A DNA stretch of 64,000 nucleotides. Source: Agromyces badenianii. GTDB lineage: Bacteria > Actinomycetota > Actinomycetes > Actinomycetales > Microbacteriaceae. Of the stretch, positions 43,114 through 51,432 are shown piece by piece; the stretch's first letter is position 1; every line of letters starts with the position of its first letter. A model generated the notes under the pieces. It worked only from the letters and a program-made list of their open reading frames with translations. It made no database searches and was not told where the DNA came from. The stretch covers positions 124,001 to 188,000 of the forward strand of contig NZ_CP028913.1 in the NCBI RefSeq assembly GCF_003070885.1, written 5' to 3'. The position numbers were made by a program, and so were the translations under genes.

Positions 43114-43178
43114 GTATGTATACAAAAGCTCGGAAACGATCGCGGATTTGCGGGATTGCGGACTGAAGCGTATACATA
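43114..43178. promoter_or_regulatory. Paired operator candidates before the prp regulator
   Basis: TATGTATAC (43115-43123, inside the 10-base GTATGTATAC) and GTATACATA (43170-43178) are inverted copies 55 bp apart. GTATAC-centred sites are typical of FCD-type GntR regulators. The second lies about 20 bases before the gntR start. Confidence 0.5.
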
Positions 43179-43196
43179 AGTCGGGGAGGTGAGACG

Positions 43197-43862
43197 ATGC
43201 GAGCCAGCGAGCGAGCCTACGAGATCCTCCGCGAGGAGATCCTCGACGGAGTGCTCGAGCCCGGTGCCGCGCTCGCCGAGGTCGAGCAGGCCACCCGTCT
43301 CGGCGTCTCCCGAACCCCCGTGCGCGAAGCACTCGCCCGGCTCGAGGCCGATGGCCTGGCGACCGCCGCGTCGGCACGCGTGCTGCAGGTGAGCGAGCTG
43401 ACGGCCGCGAGCATCACAGCGCTCTACGAGCTTCGCGAGGCACTCGAGGAGCGGGCCGCCCGCCTCGCGGCGATGCGACGCGATCCGGCGCGGTTCGAGG
43501 GGCTCCGCCGGCGGCTGCAGCAGACCCCGGCCCAACTCGCCTCGGGCGACGCCGGGCTTCGCGACTACTACGACACCGTCGACGCGTTCGACCGCGAGAT
43601 CGACGCCGCGGTCGCGAATCCGCTGCTCACGGGCGCCCTCCGCAGCGCGCGTCTCCACTCGGCACGGGTGCGGCGGCTGGCCCGTCACAATCCCGAACGA
43701 CTGCGCGCCGCGGCATCCGAGCACCTTCTGATCGTCGAGGCGATCGTCGCCGGCGACGCGTCGCTCGCGGCCCATGCCAGCCATGTGCACCTGCACCTGA
43801 GTCTTCGCCACGCACTCGCTTCGGTCGAGGCTCGTCAGCCCGACGGGCACCGCGTAGCCTGA
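43197..43862 (+). CDS. GntR-family (FCD) regulator of the methylcitrate operon
   Basis: A 221-residue regulator. The winged helix is LREEILDGVLEPGAALAEVE with recognition region LGVSRTPVREALARLEADGL. The FCD domain contains YDTVDAFDREIDAAVANPLL and a C-terminal HLLIVEAIVAGD and HVHLHLS with the metal-binding histidines. It stands just upstream of prpD in the same direction and has two GTATAC operators before it, so it most likely regulates itself and prpDBC. The ligand may be a methylcitrate-cycle intermediate. GGAGG is eight bases before ATG. Confidence 0.88.
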   Translation: MRASERAYEILREEILDGVLEPGAALAEVEQATRLGVSRTPVREALARLEADGLATAASARVLQVSELTAASITALYELREALEERAARLAAMRRDPARFEGLRRRLQQTPAQLASGDAGLRDYYDTVDAFDREIDAAVANPLLTGALRSARLHSARVRRLARHNPERLRAAASEHLLIVEAIVAGDASLAAHASHVHLHLSLRHALASVEARQPDGHRVA

Positions 43863-43889
43863 CCGATGGAACAGTCAGAAAGGTCCACC

Positions 43890-45428
43890 ATGCACCTCCA
43901 CCACGTCCGCACGCACCGCAGTGACGAGAACCTCGACCGTGAGGGCCAGCTCGCCTGGAAGCTCGCGGGCGTCGCGACCGACCCGGTCGAGCTCGACGAC
44001 GACGTCGTCGACATGGTGGTGAACCGGGTCATCGACAACGCCGCCGTCGCGGCCGCGTCGATCGCCCGCGGCCCGGTCGTCTCGGCGCGCAGCCAGGCCC
44101 TCGCGCATCCGGTCTCGATCGGCGGCGACGGCGCCACGGTCTTCGGTGCGGATGCCGCGCGGCGCACCTCGCCCGAGTGGGCGGCGTGGGCCAACGGGGT
44201 CGCCGTGCGCGAACTCGACTTCCACGACACCTTCCTCGCGGCGGAGTACTCGCACCCCGGCGACAACATCCCCCCGATCGTCGCCGTGGCCCAGCACCTC
44301 GCGGCCAGCCGCGGGCTCACCGGGCGCGACGTCGTGCGGGCGATCGCCACGGGCTACGAGATCCAGATCGACCTCGTGAAGGCGATCTCGCTGCACAAGC
44401 ACAAGATCGACCACGTCGCCCACCTCGGCCCCTCGGCCGCTGCCGGCATCGGCACCCTGCTCGGCCTCGACCAGGAGACGATCTTCCAGGCCATCGGCCA
44501 GGCCCTGCACACCACCACCGCGACCCGGCAGTCCCGCAAGGGCGAGATCTCGACCTGGAAGGCGCACGCTCCCGCGTTCGCCGGAAAGATGGCCGTCGAG
44601 GCGGTCGACCGGGCGATGCGCGGCCAGACGAGCCCCGTGCCGATCTACGAGGGTGAGGACGGCGTCATCGCCTGGCTCCTCGACGGACCGGATGCCTCCT
44701 ACGACGTGCCGCTGCCCGGCGCGGGCGAGGCCAAGCGCGCGATCCTCGACTCGTACACGAAGGAGCACTCGGCGGAGTACCAGGCGCAGGCCTGGATCGA
44801 CCTCGCCCGCAAGCTCCACGACGAGTACCCGCTGATCCTCGACGACCCCGAGCGCATCGAGTCGATCACCCTGCACACCTCGCACCACACGCACTTCGTC
44901 ATCGGCTCGGGCGCGAACGACCCGCAGAAGTACGACCCGGATGCCTCGCGCGAGACCCTCGACCACTCGATCCCCTACATCTTCACCGTCGCCCTGCAAG
45001 ACGGCGCCTGGGACCACGCAGAGTCGTACTCGCCCGAGCGTGCGCACCGGCCCGACACCGTGGCGCTCTGGAGGAAGGTCTCGACCGTCGAAGACCCGGA
45101 GTGGACCCGTCGCTACCACTCCGACGACATCGCCGAGAAGGCGTTCGGCGGACGGGTGGTCATCAAGCTCGCCGACGGCGGCGAGATCGTCGACGAGATC
45201 GCCGTCGCCGACGCGCATCCGCTCGGGGCCCGGCCGTTCGCCCGCGAGCAGTACGTGCAGAAGTTCCGCACGCTCGCCGAGTGGGCGCTCACGCCCGACG
45301 AGATCGAGCGCTTCCTCGACGTCGCGCAGCGCCTGCCCGAGCTCGGCCCCGACGAGCTCGGCGGCCTCACCTTCACCGTCGCGCCGGGCGCGCTCGTCGG
45401 CGTCGAGATCCCCGAGGGGCTGTTCTGA
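43890..45428 (+). CDS. prpD: 2-Methylcitrate dehydratase (MmgE/PrpD family)
   Basis: A 512-residue enzyme dehydrating 2-methylcitrate in propionyl-CoA breakdown. The N-terminus [15 protein letters not shown] matches actinobacterial Prp[21 protein letters not shown] is the family active-site block and [16 protein letters not shown] follows. An ATG 24 bases upstream is in frame, but ATG 43890 has AAAGG at good distance and fits family alignments. It overlaps prpB by one base (TGATG). No Fe-S aconitase-type protein is nearby. Confidence 0.93.
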   Translation: MHLHHVRTHRSDENLDREGQLAWKLAGVATDPVELDDDVVDMVVNRVIDNAAVAAASIARGPVVSARSQALAHPVSIGGDGATVFGADAARRTSPEWAAWANGVAVRELDFHDTFLAAEYSHPGDNIPPIVAVAQHLAASRGLTGRDVVRAIATGYEIQIDLVKAISLHKHKIDHVAHLGPSAAAGIGTLLGLDQETIFQAIGQALHTTTATRQSRKGEISTWKAHAPAFAGKMAVEAVDRAMRGQTSPVPIYEGEDGVIAWLLDGPDASYDVPLPGAGEAKRAILDSYTKEHSAEYQAQAWIDLARKLHDEYPLILDDPERIESITLHTSHHTHFVIGSGANDPQKYDPDASRETLDHSIPYIFTVALQDGAWDHAESYSPERAHRPDTVALWRKVSTVEDPEWTRRYHSDDIAEKAFGGRVVIKLADGGEIVDEIAVADAHPLGARPFAREQYVQKFRTLAEWALTPDEIERFLDVAQRLPELGPDELGGLTFTVAPGALVGVEIPEGLF

Positions 45429-46327
45429 TGCTGTACGCCACGACCCCGCCCGCCGAGAAGCGCCGGCTCTTCCGCGAACGGCTCGCGGGCGGCGAGCTGC
45501 TCCGGTTCCCGGGAGCGTTCAACCCGCTCTCGGCGCGACTCATCGAGCAGAAGGGCTTCGAGGGCGTCTACATCTCGGGTGCCGTGCTCTCGGCCGACCT
45601 CGGCCTGCCCGACATCGGCCTGACGACGCTCACCGAGGTCGCCGGGCGCGGCAGGCAGATCACCCGGATGACCGAGCTGCCCGCGATCATCGACGCCGAC
45701 ACGGGTTTCGGCGAGCCGATGAACGTGGCCCGCACCGTGCAGGAGATGGAGGATGCCGGGCTCGCCGGCCTGCACATCGAAGACCAGGTGAACCCGAAGC
45801 GCTGCGGGCACCTCGACGGCAAGCAGGTCGTCGACGAGTCCACGGCGCTGCAGCGCATCCGCGCTGCGGTCGACGCCCGCCGCGACCCGAACTTCCTGAT
45901 CATGGCGCGCACCGACATCGCCGCGGTCGACGGGCTCGCCGCCGCGGTCGACCGCGCGAAGGCGCTCGTCGACGCGGGTGCCGATGCGATCTTCCCCGAG
46001 GCGATGCGTTCGCTCGCCGAGTTCGAAGCGGTGCGCGACGCCGTCGACGTGCCCCTGCTCGCCAACATGACCGAGTTCGGCAAGAGCGAGCTCTTCACCG
46101 TCGAGCAGCTCTCGAGCGTCGGCATGAACATCGTCATCTGGCCGGTGTCGCTGCTGCGCCTCGCGATGGGCGCGGCGGTGCGCGGCCTCGACGAACTGAC
46201 GGATGCCGGTGCGCTCACCGGCAGGCTCGACGAGATGCAGCACCGCGCCGAGCTCTACGAACTGATCGACTACGAGGGCTACAACCACTTCGACACGAGT
46301 ATCTTCAACTTCACCGTCGACCGCTGA
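45428..46327 (+). CDS. prpB: 2-Methylisocitrate lyase
   Basis: The 299-residue protein is of the PEP mutase/isocitrate lyase superfamily. The catalytic loop is NPKRCGHLDGK (K-R-C-G-H). IDADTGFGEPMNVARTVQEM binds Mg2+, and LIMARTDIAAVDGL is conserved. It splits 2-methylisocitrate into pyruvate and succinate. Translation is coupled to prpD by a one-base overlap. The C-terminal YNHFDTSIFNF is typical of PrpB. Confidence 0.95.
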   Translation: MLYATTPPAEKRRLFRERLAGGELLRFPGAFNPLSARLIEQKGFEGVYISGAVLSADLGLPDIGLTTLTEVAGRGRQITRMTELPAIIDADTGFGEPMNVARTVQEMEDAGLAGLHIEDQVNPKRCGHLDGKQVVDESTALQRIRAAVDARRDPNFLIMARTDIAAVDGLAAAVDRAKALVDAGADAIFPEAMRSLAEFEAVRDAVDVPLLANMTEFGKSELFTVEQLSSVGMNIVIWPVSLLRLAMGAAVRGLDELTDAGALTGRLDEMQHRAELYELIDYEGYNHFDTSIFNFTVDR

Positions 46328-46384
46328 CGCGTGAACCGCACGAGCACGACTACGAGCACGAGCAACGAGCAGAGGAGCACGTCC

Positions 46385-47509
46385 ATGGCAGAGCAGCCCG
46401 AGATCTTCAAGGGACTGGCCGGCGTGCCGGTCGACTACACCGCGATCTCGAAGGTGAACCCCGAGTCGAACTCGCTGCTGTACCGCGGGTACCCCGTGCA
46501 GGAGCTCGCGGCGTCGGCCACCTTCGAGGAGGTCGCCTACCTGCTCTGGTACGGCGAGCTGCCGGATGACGTGCAGCTGGCCGCCTTCGAGGAACGCGAG
46601 CGCTCGTTCCGCGGCCTCGACCACGAGGTCAAGCGCATCGTCGACGAGCTGCCGCTCACCGCCCACCCGATGGACGTCGTGCGCACCGCCGTCTCCGTCA
46701 TCGGCGCGAGCGACCCGGCGACCCCCGACGACAGCGTCGAGGCGAACCTCGACAAGTCGATCCGGTTGCTCGCGAAGCTGCCCTCGATCATCTCGTACGA
46801 CCAGCGCCGTCGACACGAGCTCGAGTTCATCGAGCCCCGCGACGACCTCGGCTTCTCGGCGAACTTCCTCTGGCAGACCTTCGGCGAGGCCCCCGAGCTC
46901 GCGGTCGTCAACGCGTTCGACGTGTCGATGATCCTCTACGCCGAGCACTCGTTCAACGCCTCGACGTTCACCGCCCGGGTGATCACGTCGACGCTCGCCG
47001 ACCTCTATTCGGCGGTCACCGGTGCGATCGGCGCGCTCAAGGGGGCGCTGCACGGCGGCGCCAACGAGGCCGTCATGCACACCTTCGCCGAGATCGGCTC
47101 GGCCGATGCCGCGGAGGGCTGGCTCGATGCCGCGCTCGCCGAGAAGCGCAAGATCATGGGCTTCGGGCACCGCGTCTACAAGAACGGCGACTCGCGCGTG
47201 CCGACCATGCGCGATGCGCTCGAGCGCATGGTCGAGCACTACGAGCGGCCCGACCTGCTCGAGCTCTACCTCGCGCTCGAGACGGCCATGGCCGAGCGCA
47301 AGGGCATCAAGCCGAACCTCGACTATCCGGCCGGTCCCGTCTACCACCTGATGGGCTTCGACACTCCCACGTTCACGCCGCTCTTCGTCGCGAGCCGCAT
47401 CACCGGCTGGACGGCGCACATCATGGAGCAGGCCGCCTCGAACGCGCTCATCCGCCCGCTGTCGGTGTACCGCGGCGTCGACGAGCGGCACGTTCCCGTG
47501 AAGGGGTGA
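46385..47509 (+). CDS. prpC: 2-Methylcitrate synthase (citrate synthase family)
   Basis: A 374-residue citrate-synthase-fold enzyme. IFKGLAGVPVDYTAISKVN is the N-terminal PrpC pattern. GALHGGANEAVM and the signature FGHRVYKNGDSRVP follow, then the catalytic Asp region MGFDTPTFTPLFV. It condenses propionyl-CoA with oxaloacetate. ATG 46385 has GAGGAG eight bases upstream; an ATG 54 bases earlier is in frame but sits in an ACGAGC-repeat linker. It is the last gene of prpDBC. Confidence 0.94.
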   Translation: MAEQPEIFKGLAGVPVDYTAISKVNPESNSLLYRGYPVQELAASATFEEVAYLLWYGELPDDVQLAAFEERERSFRGLDHEVKRIVDELPLTAHPMDVVRTAVSVIGASDPATPDDSVEANLDKSIRLLAKLPSIISYDQRRRHELEFIEPRDDLGFSANFLWQTFGEAPELAVVNAFDVSMILYAEHSFNASTFTARVITSTLADLYSAVTGAIGALKGALHGGANEAVMHTFAEIGSADAAEGWLDAALAEKRKIMGFGHRVYKNGDSRVPTMRDALERMVEHYERPDLLELYLALETAMAERKGIKPNLDYPAGPVYHLMGFDTPTFTPLFVASRITGWTAHIMEQAASNALIRPLSVYRGVDERHVPVKG

Positions 47510-47513
47510 CCGT

Positions 47514-47612
47514 GTGGGGCACGCCTTCATCGAGATGACGATGACGCTCGACGGCTTCACGGCCGCGCCGGCGACGCATCTGCGCTCTCGGCTCCTCGCG
47601 GTCGCCGAGTAG
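47514..47612 (+). pseudogene. Remnant of a dihydrofolate reductase/RibD-like gene
   Basis: A 32-codon frame encodes HAFIEMTMTLDGFTAAP, closely resembling the first strand of DHFR/RibD_C-fold reductases (x-x-MT-x-SLDGF-x-A-x-P). It then diverges and ends in TAG. The rest of such a gene (about 150 codons) is absent. AAGGGG overlaps the prpC end at ribosome-site distance. I read it as a decayed gene; a real 32-residue peptide cannot be excluded. Confidence 0.5.
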
Positions 47613-47704
47613 GCGATCGCGGCCTCGCACAACGGGAGCCGCGGCATCCGTCGCCCTGACTGTGGCGACCCACCAACCTTCGATGACCCACCACGATCTC
47701 GGCA

Positions 47705-47721
47705 TACAGTCGTTGATCATG
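47705..47721 (+). promoter_or_regulatory. Near-leaderless promoter of the thioesterase gene
   Basis: TACAGT (47705-47710), eight bases, ATG 47719. It favours this ATG over longer in-frame starts. Confidence 0.45.
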
Positions 47722-48282
47722 CACATGTTCTTCCGCACCCTGCTCCACGTGCTGTTCCTCTCGCGGCGCAAGCCCGAGCTCGGGCACTTCGAGGTCGCCC
47801 GCACGAACTTCATCACCCTGCCGACCGACCTCGACATCAACCGGCACATGAACAACGGCGTCTACTTCTCGATCATGGACGTCGCCCGCTTCGACATGCT
47901 CGTGCGCAACGGCGTCTGGGCGATGATGCGCGAGAAGGGGTGGTACCCGGTCGTCGCGAGCGAGACGATCACGTTCCGGAAGTCCTTGCAGCTCTGGGAT
48001 CGCTTCACGATCGAGTCCCGCCTCGTCGGCCACGACGACAAGGCCGTCTACATGGAGCAGCGCTACGTGCGCCCCGGCGCCGACGGCGAGCCCGAGATCT
48101 ACGCGCAGGGCTTCATCCGCGCCCGGTTCCTCAAGAAGGCGGGCGGCACGGTGCCGATGTCCGAGATCGTCGAGGCGCTCGGCGTCTCGGGCGCCGACGA
48201 GATTCCCGACTGGATGGAGCAGTGGGGCACCGATGTCGCGCTGCCGCCCACGCGCGCGGCGGCGCCGTCGGTCTGGCACTGA
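47719..48282 (+). CDS. Hotdog-fold acyl-CoA thioesterase-like protein
   Basis: A 187-residue single hotdog domain. LPTDLDINRHMNNGVYFSIMD is the conserved block with the catalytic-type Asp/Asn/His, followed by the strands ETITFRKSLQLWDRFTIESR and KAVYMEQRYVR. It resembles THEM6/4HBT-family thioesterases that hydrolyse acyl-CoA esters. The C-terminal 40 residues are an extra helix. It converges on the AI-2E-family gene with a 10-bp gap. The substrate is unknown. Confidence 0.85.
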   Translation: MHMFFRTLLHVLFLSRRKPELGHFEVARTNFITLPTDLDINRHMNNGVYFSIMDVARFDMLVRNGVWAMMREKGWYPVVASETITFRKSLQLWDRFTIESRLVGHDDKAVYMEQRYVRPGADGEPEIYAQGFIRARFLKKAGGTVPMSEIVEALGVSGADEIPDWMEQWGTDVALPPTRAAAPSVWH

Positions 48283-48292
48283 TCGCCGGTCG

Positions 48293-49393
48293 TCAGGAGC
48301 GGGCCTTCTGCGGGATCACGACCTCGCGGATGATGAGCAGGATGCCGGCCGAGATCGGGATCGCGACGAGCGCGCCGAGCAGCCCGAGCAGGGTGCCGCC
48401 GGCGAGGGCCGAGATGAGCACGATCGTGCCCGGCACCTGCACCGCCTTGCCCATGACCTTCGGGGTCAGGATGTAGGCCTCGACCTGCATGTAGACGAGC
48501 ATCACGAGCAGCACGATGAGCCCTGCCGCGGGTGAGGTGAAGAGGGCGATGATCGTCATCAGCGTGGTCGTCAGCACCGTGCCGATGAGCGGGATGAGCG
48601 TCACGAAGAGGGCGATCACGCCGATGATGAGCGCGTACGGCACCCCGACGAGCGTCAGCAGGATGGTCGAGAACACCGCGTTGAGGAACGCCAGCACGAC
48701 CATTCCGCTGAGGTAGCGCCCGACGGAGTTCATGATGCGCTCGGCGTAGTCGACGACCCGGCTGCGGTGCGATGCCGAGATCAGCAGGTAGCAGGCGCGC
48801 TTCGTCGTGTCGAGCGTGGCGATGAAGTAGATCGAGAGCACGACGACGAAGACGCTCGTCGAGACGGCGTTCACCAGGGATGCGCCGAGCTGCAGCGCCC
48901 CGCCGCCGATCGTGGCCCAGGTGTTGGGGTCGCCGAGCAGCTTGCCGACCCAGGCGATGGCCGCGGAGGCGAAGCCGTTGGTCGTCTCGTCGACCTGCTC
49001 GAACCAGTCCGAGCCCTGCAGCTTCGTGATCTGCGAGGGGAGGTTCTTGATGAGGGCGGTCGCCTGCTCGATGACGGGCGGCACCACGATCCAGACGATG
49101 CCGAGCACCACGACGATGAAGAGGATGATCACCGTCACGATCGCGCCGCCGCGGGAGAGCCCGCGACGCTGGAACCAGCGGATGAGCGGGTCGAGCCCCA
49201 GCGCGACGAACGCGGCGATGAAGACCGAGAGCAGCACGCTCTGCAGGTTCACGACGATCATGGCGAGCAGCACCGCGAGCAGCACACCGAGGGTGACGAT
49301 GAATCCCCACCGGAACGGGTTGTTCGCGAAGAGCCCGGTGGTGCGCGTCTCGGAGTCTGCGGAGCGACGCCGCAGTCGTTCAGTCGTGTTCAC
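48293..49393 (-). CDS. AI-2E family transporter
   Basis: A 366-residue membrane protein with about eight helices of the AI-2E_transport (PF01594) family. The long extracytoplasmic loop after helix 3 contains PPVIEQATALIKNLPSQI, and IGVIALFVTLIPLIGTVL is the family block near the C-terminal half. Members include autoinducer exporters and Na+/H+ antiporters, so the name does not prove quorum sensing. GTG 49393 follows TAGACT by six bases and is preferred to the GTG two codons upstream. Confidence 0.9.
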   Translation of the reverse strand: MNTTERLRRRSADSETRTTGLFANNPFRWGFIVTLGVLLAVLLAMIVVNLQSVLLSVFIAAFVALGLDPLIRWFQRRGLSRGGAIVTVIILFIVVVLGIVWIVVPPVIEQATALIKNLPSQITKLQGSDWFEQVDETTNGFASAAIAWVGKLLGDPNTWATIGGGALQLGASLVNAVSTSVFVVVLSIYFIATLDTTKRACYLLISASHRSRVVDYAERIMNSVGRYLSGMVVLAFLNAVFSTILLTLVGVPYALIIGVIALFVTLIPLIGTVLTTTLMTIIALFTSPAAGLIVLLVMLVYMQVEAYILTPKVMGKAVQVPGTIVLISALAGGTLLGLLGALVAIPISAGILLIIREVVIPQKARS

Positions 49394-49405
49394 TGGCACA
49401 GTCTA
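49391..49405 (-). promoter_or_regulatory. Leaderless promoter deciding the AI-2E gene start
   Basis: TAGACT (49405-49400 on the minus strand), GTGCCA, GTG 49393. Confidence 0.5.
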
Positions 49406-49478
49406 GGGTTCGGGATGCGGCGGAATCGGGACATCCGTCGCCCGTCGCCGGCGGTGCGCGCGTGGGGGAACGGCTCGA

Positions 49479-49985
49479 TCACCGCACCGCGCCGGGAACG
49501 GCGAGTTCCCGGTAGTGCGGCGAGAACGAGGGGTAGTAGGTCTCCCAATCGGGCAGCGGCGCTCGCGCCCGGGTGGCGGCGAGGCTGTCGAGGTAGTAGT
49601 CCCAGCCGGGGCCCATGTCGGCGGCTTCCGCCGGGCTGTGCAGTCGCTGGCCGAGCGTGAGCGTGGTCATGCCGCCGCCCTCGACCAGGTGGCAGAAGAG
49701 CCGGATGCCGGTCGGGCCGGGCCCCGAGTCGGCGGTGAACCGGTGCGGCGGCGCGCACTCGAGGATGCTGACGTTCTGCCACTCGGCCTCGCCTTCCGAC
49801 CCCATGCGGAAGCGCACCCCCCCCGTGGCGGGCCTGCCGGTGTAGGTGCCGATCCAGGCCTGCATGGCCGTCGGATTCGTGAGGCTGAACCACACGTCTT
49901 CGATGGGAGCGTAGAACAGGCGGTCGAACTGCAGGTACAGACCGTCTTCTTTCAGGACGTAGTGCCCGGTCGGTCTCGCGGTCAT
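49479..49985 (-). CDS. SRPBCC (AHSA1-like) domain protein
   Basis: A 168-residue single-domain protein. FDRLFYAPIEDVWFSLTNP is the first strand-helix of the START-like fold, followed by RFRMGSEGEAEWQNVSILE and GMTTLTLGQRL, with a C-terminal helix. Such proteins bind hydrophobic ligands or act as Hsp90-activator-like factors; no ligand is predicted. A GGGGG run nine bases before ATG 49985 may be its ribosome site. TAGCCT at 50017-50012 is a possible promoter. Confidence 0.85.
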   Translation of the reverse strand: MTARPTGHYVLKEDGLYLQFDRLFYAPIEDVWFSLTNPTAMQAWIGTYTGRPATGGVRFRMGSEGEAEWQNVSILECAPPHRFTADSGPGPTGIRLFCHLVEGGGMTTLTLGQRLHSPAEAADMGPGWDYYLDSLAATRARAPLPDWETYYPSFSPHYRELAVPGAVR

Positions 49986-50060
49986 CTTCGGCCCCCGTTC
50001 GCTCGTTCCCTCAGGCTAATCCCGTCGGTGTCGATCTACCAGAGCGCCGCGGCTCGACAC

Positions 50061-50075
50061 TAGAGTGAGCGAATG
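50061..50075 (+). promoter_or_regulatory. Leaderless promoter of the small membrane-protein gene
   Basis: TAGAGT (50061-50066), GAGCGA, ATG 50073. Confidence 0.55.
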
Positions 50076-50432
50076 AATTCCAAGGGTGCGACGCACGAGC
50101 AGGCGATGGACATCACCGAGGGCAAGTCCGGGCTGTGGGGTGCGCTCGCCGGCCTCATCGTCGCGGCGCTCATCGCGGTGCCGCTTTCAGCGGCCTTCGC
50201 CTTCGCGACCCACCCGGGCACCGAGCAGTTGTTCGGCGGGCGTCTCGGCGATGCATCCCCGGCCGGGTACTCGGCCTTCTGGTGGATCGTGACGGTCTTC
50301 CTCGTGGCGCTGCCGTTCCTCGTCGGCTTCGGCGTCGCCAAGCTGTCGGTGAAGTCGCTCACGATCGTCGGCGCCGTCGTCGTGCTCTTCATCATCGCGA
50401 TCATGGTGCTCGGGCAGCTCTTCGTCTTCTAG
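50073..50432 (+). CDS. Small three-helix membrane protein
   Basis: A 119-residue protein with three hydrophobic helices (about 22-46, 68-88, 93-115) and an acidic N-terminus. No family is recognised. It overlaps the convergent HxlR gene by 4 bp. The leaderless start and clean codon usage suggest a real gene. Confidence 0.75.
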   Translation: MNSKGATHEQAMDITEGKSGLWGALAGLIVAALIAVPLSAAFAFATHPGTEQLFGGRLGDASPAGYSAFWWIVTVFLVALPFLVGFGVAKLSVKSLTIVGAVVVLFIIAIMVLGQLFVF

Positions 50433-50884
50433 CGAGGCTGCGGCGCAGGGCCGTCGGCGTCGTCGTCGAAGGCGTCGCGTGCCGCCGTGATCTGTTCGTG
50501 ATTCGCCGCGGCCCAGCCGACGAGGCCGAGCACGGGCTCGGCGAGCGAGCGGCCGAGCGGGGTCGCGGCGTACTCGACCCGCGGCGGGATCTCGGGATAG
50601 CTCGTGCGCGACACGAGTCCGTCGCGTTCGAGGTTGCGCAGGGTCTGCGTGAGCATGCGGTGCGAGATGCCGTCGACCTTGCGGTGCAGTGCGGTGAACC
50701 GCAGCGGCCGGTCGTGCAGCAGGCCGACGACGAGCAGGCTCCACTTGTCTCCGACCCTCGACAGCACGTCGCGGATGACGGCGCTCGCCGGGTGATCGGT
50801 GCTGCAGGTCGACGAACCGACATGCGGATGGTCGACGATCGGCACATCGTCGGCGATGCGGAGCGTGGCATCCGTCGCGCCCAT
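50429..50884 (-). CDS. HxlR-family regulator
   Basis: A 151-residue protein. The winged helix reads VLSRVGDKWSLLVVGLLHDR, then ISHRMLTQTLRNLERDGLVSRT and the wing PPRVEYAATPLGRSL, all HxlR hallmarks. An N-terminal cysteine (SSTCSTDHP), placed before the fold, is the position used for redox or aldehyde sensing in several HxlR members. ATG 50884 has AAGGAG four bases upstream. It is divergent from the DoxX gene across a palindrome-rich 118-bp region and probably controls it. Confidence 0.9.
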   Translation of the reverse strand: MGATDATLRIADDVPIVDHPHVGSSTCSTDHPASAVIRDVLSRVGDKWSLLVVGLLHDRPLRFTALHRKVDGISHRMLTQTLRNLERDGLVSRTSYPEIPPRVEYAATPLGRSLAEPVLGLVGWAAANHEQITAARDAFDDDADGPAPQPR

Positions 50885-50911
50885 GGGGCTCCTTCCGTTA
50901 CGCACTTCGAG

Positions 50912-50976
50912 GTGCGTGACGCACGGTAAAGTGCGCGGGACCTCTCGGTTACAGTCACGAATCGTGCGTCACGCAC
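50912..50976. promoter_or_regulatory. Twin operators between HxlR and DoxX genes
   Basis: GTGCGTGACGCAC (50912-50924) and GTGCGTCACGCAC (50964-50976) are each six-base palindromes around one base and are inverted copies of one another, 52 bp apart. The second is also enclosed by CGGTTAC/GTAACCG (50946-50952 and 50982-50988). TACAGT at 50950-50955 is a likely doxX -10 box between them. Confidence 0.6.
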
Positions 50977-51002
50977 TCATCGTAACCGAAGTGGAGAACC
51001 CC

Positions 51003-51362
51003 ATGATCATCGCCCTGTGGATCGTCACCGTGCTGCTCGCCCTCGTCTTCCTCGCCGCCGGCGTCACGAAGTCGGCCACCCCGCGCGAGAAGCTTCTGCC
51101 CAAGATGGCGTACATGGAGGACCTCTCCGACGGCCAGGCGCGCGCGGTCGGAATCCTCGAGTTCCTCGGGGCGCTCGGGCTCGTGCTGCCCGCGGCCACC
51201 GGCATCCTGCCCTGGCTCACGCCCGTCGCCGCCTTCGCCCTCGCCGTCACGATGGGCGCCGCCATCGCGCTGCACGTGAAGCGCAAGGAGCCCGTCGTGC
51301 CGGCGGTCGTACTGGGAGTGCTCGCCCTCGTCGTCGGCATCGGCTGGGTCGTGCTCGGCTGA
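51003..51362 (+). CDS. DoxX-family membrane protein
   Basis: A 119-residue protein with four helices. LLALVFLAAGVTKSATPREKL is the DoxX N-terminal block and AVGILEFLGALGLVLPAATG the second. In mycobacteria DoxX is part of a membrane oxidoreductase complex protecting against redox stress; in other bacteria the role is unclear. GGAG lies seven bases before ATG. Pairing with an HxlR regulator is common and suggests induction by electrophiles or oxidants. Confidence 0.88.
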   Translation: MIIALWIVTVLLALVFLAAGVTKSATPREKLLPKMAYMEDLSDGQARAVGILEFLGALGLVLPAATGILPWLTPVAAFALAVTMGAAIALHVKRKEPVVPAVVLGVLALVVGIGWVVLG

Positions 51363-51422
51363 GGTCGGCTCGGGGGTCGGCTCGAGGGTCGGGCCGGGGT
51401 CGGCTCGGGGTCGGGCCGGCGA
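51361..51422. repeat. GTCGGCTCGGG degenerate tandem repeat
   Basis: About five imperfect 11- to 12-base units of GGTCGGCTCGGG follow the doxX stop codon, up to the end of the convergent oxidoreductase gene. Confidence 0.6.
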
Positions 51423-51432
51423 GGCGCGCGCC

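Noticed and set aside
45113..47647. An 844-codon minus-strand frame opposite prpB-prpC
   Set aside because: Antisense to three well-supported metabolic genes, with Arg/Val/Gly/Glu-rich non-protein-like content and no family motif.
48293..49393. Quorum-sensing (AI-2) exporter function
   Set aside because: The family name is broad, many members are ion transporters, and no luxS or lsr gene is nearby.
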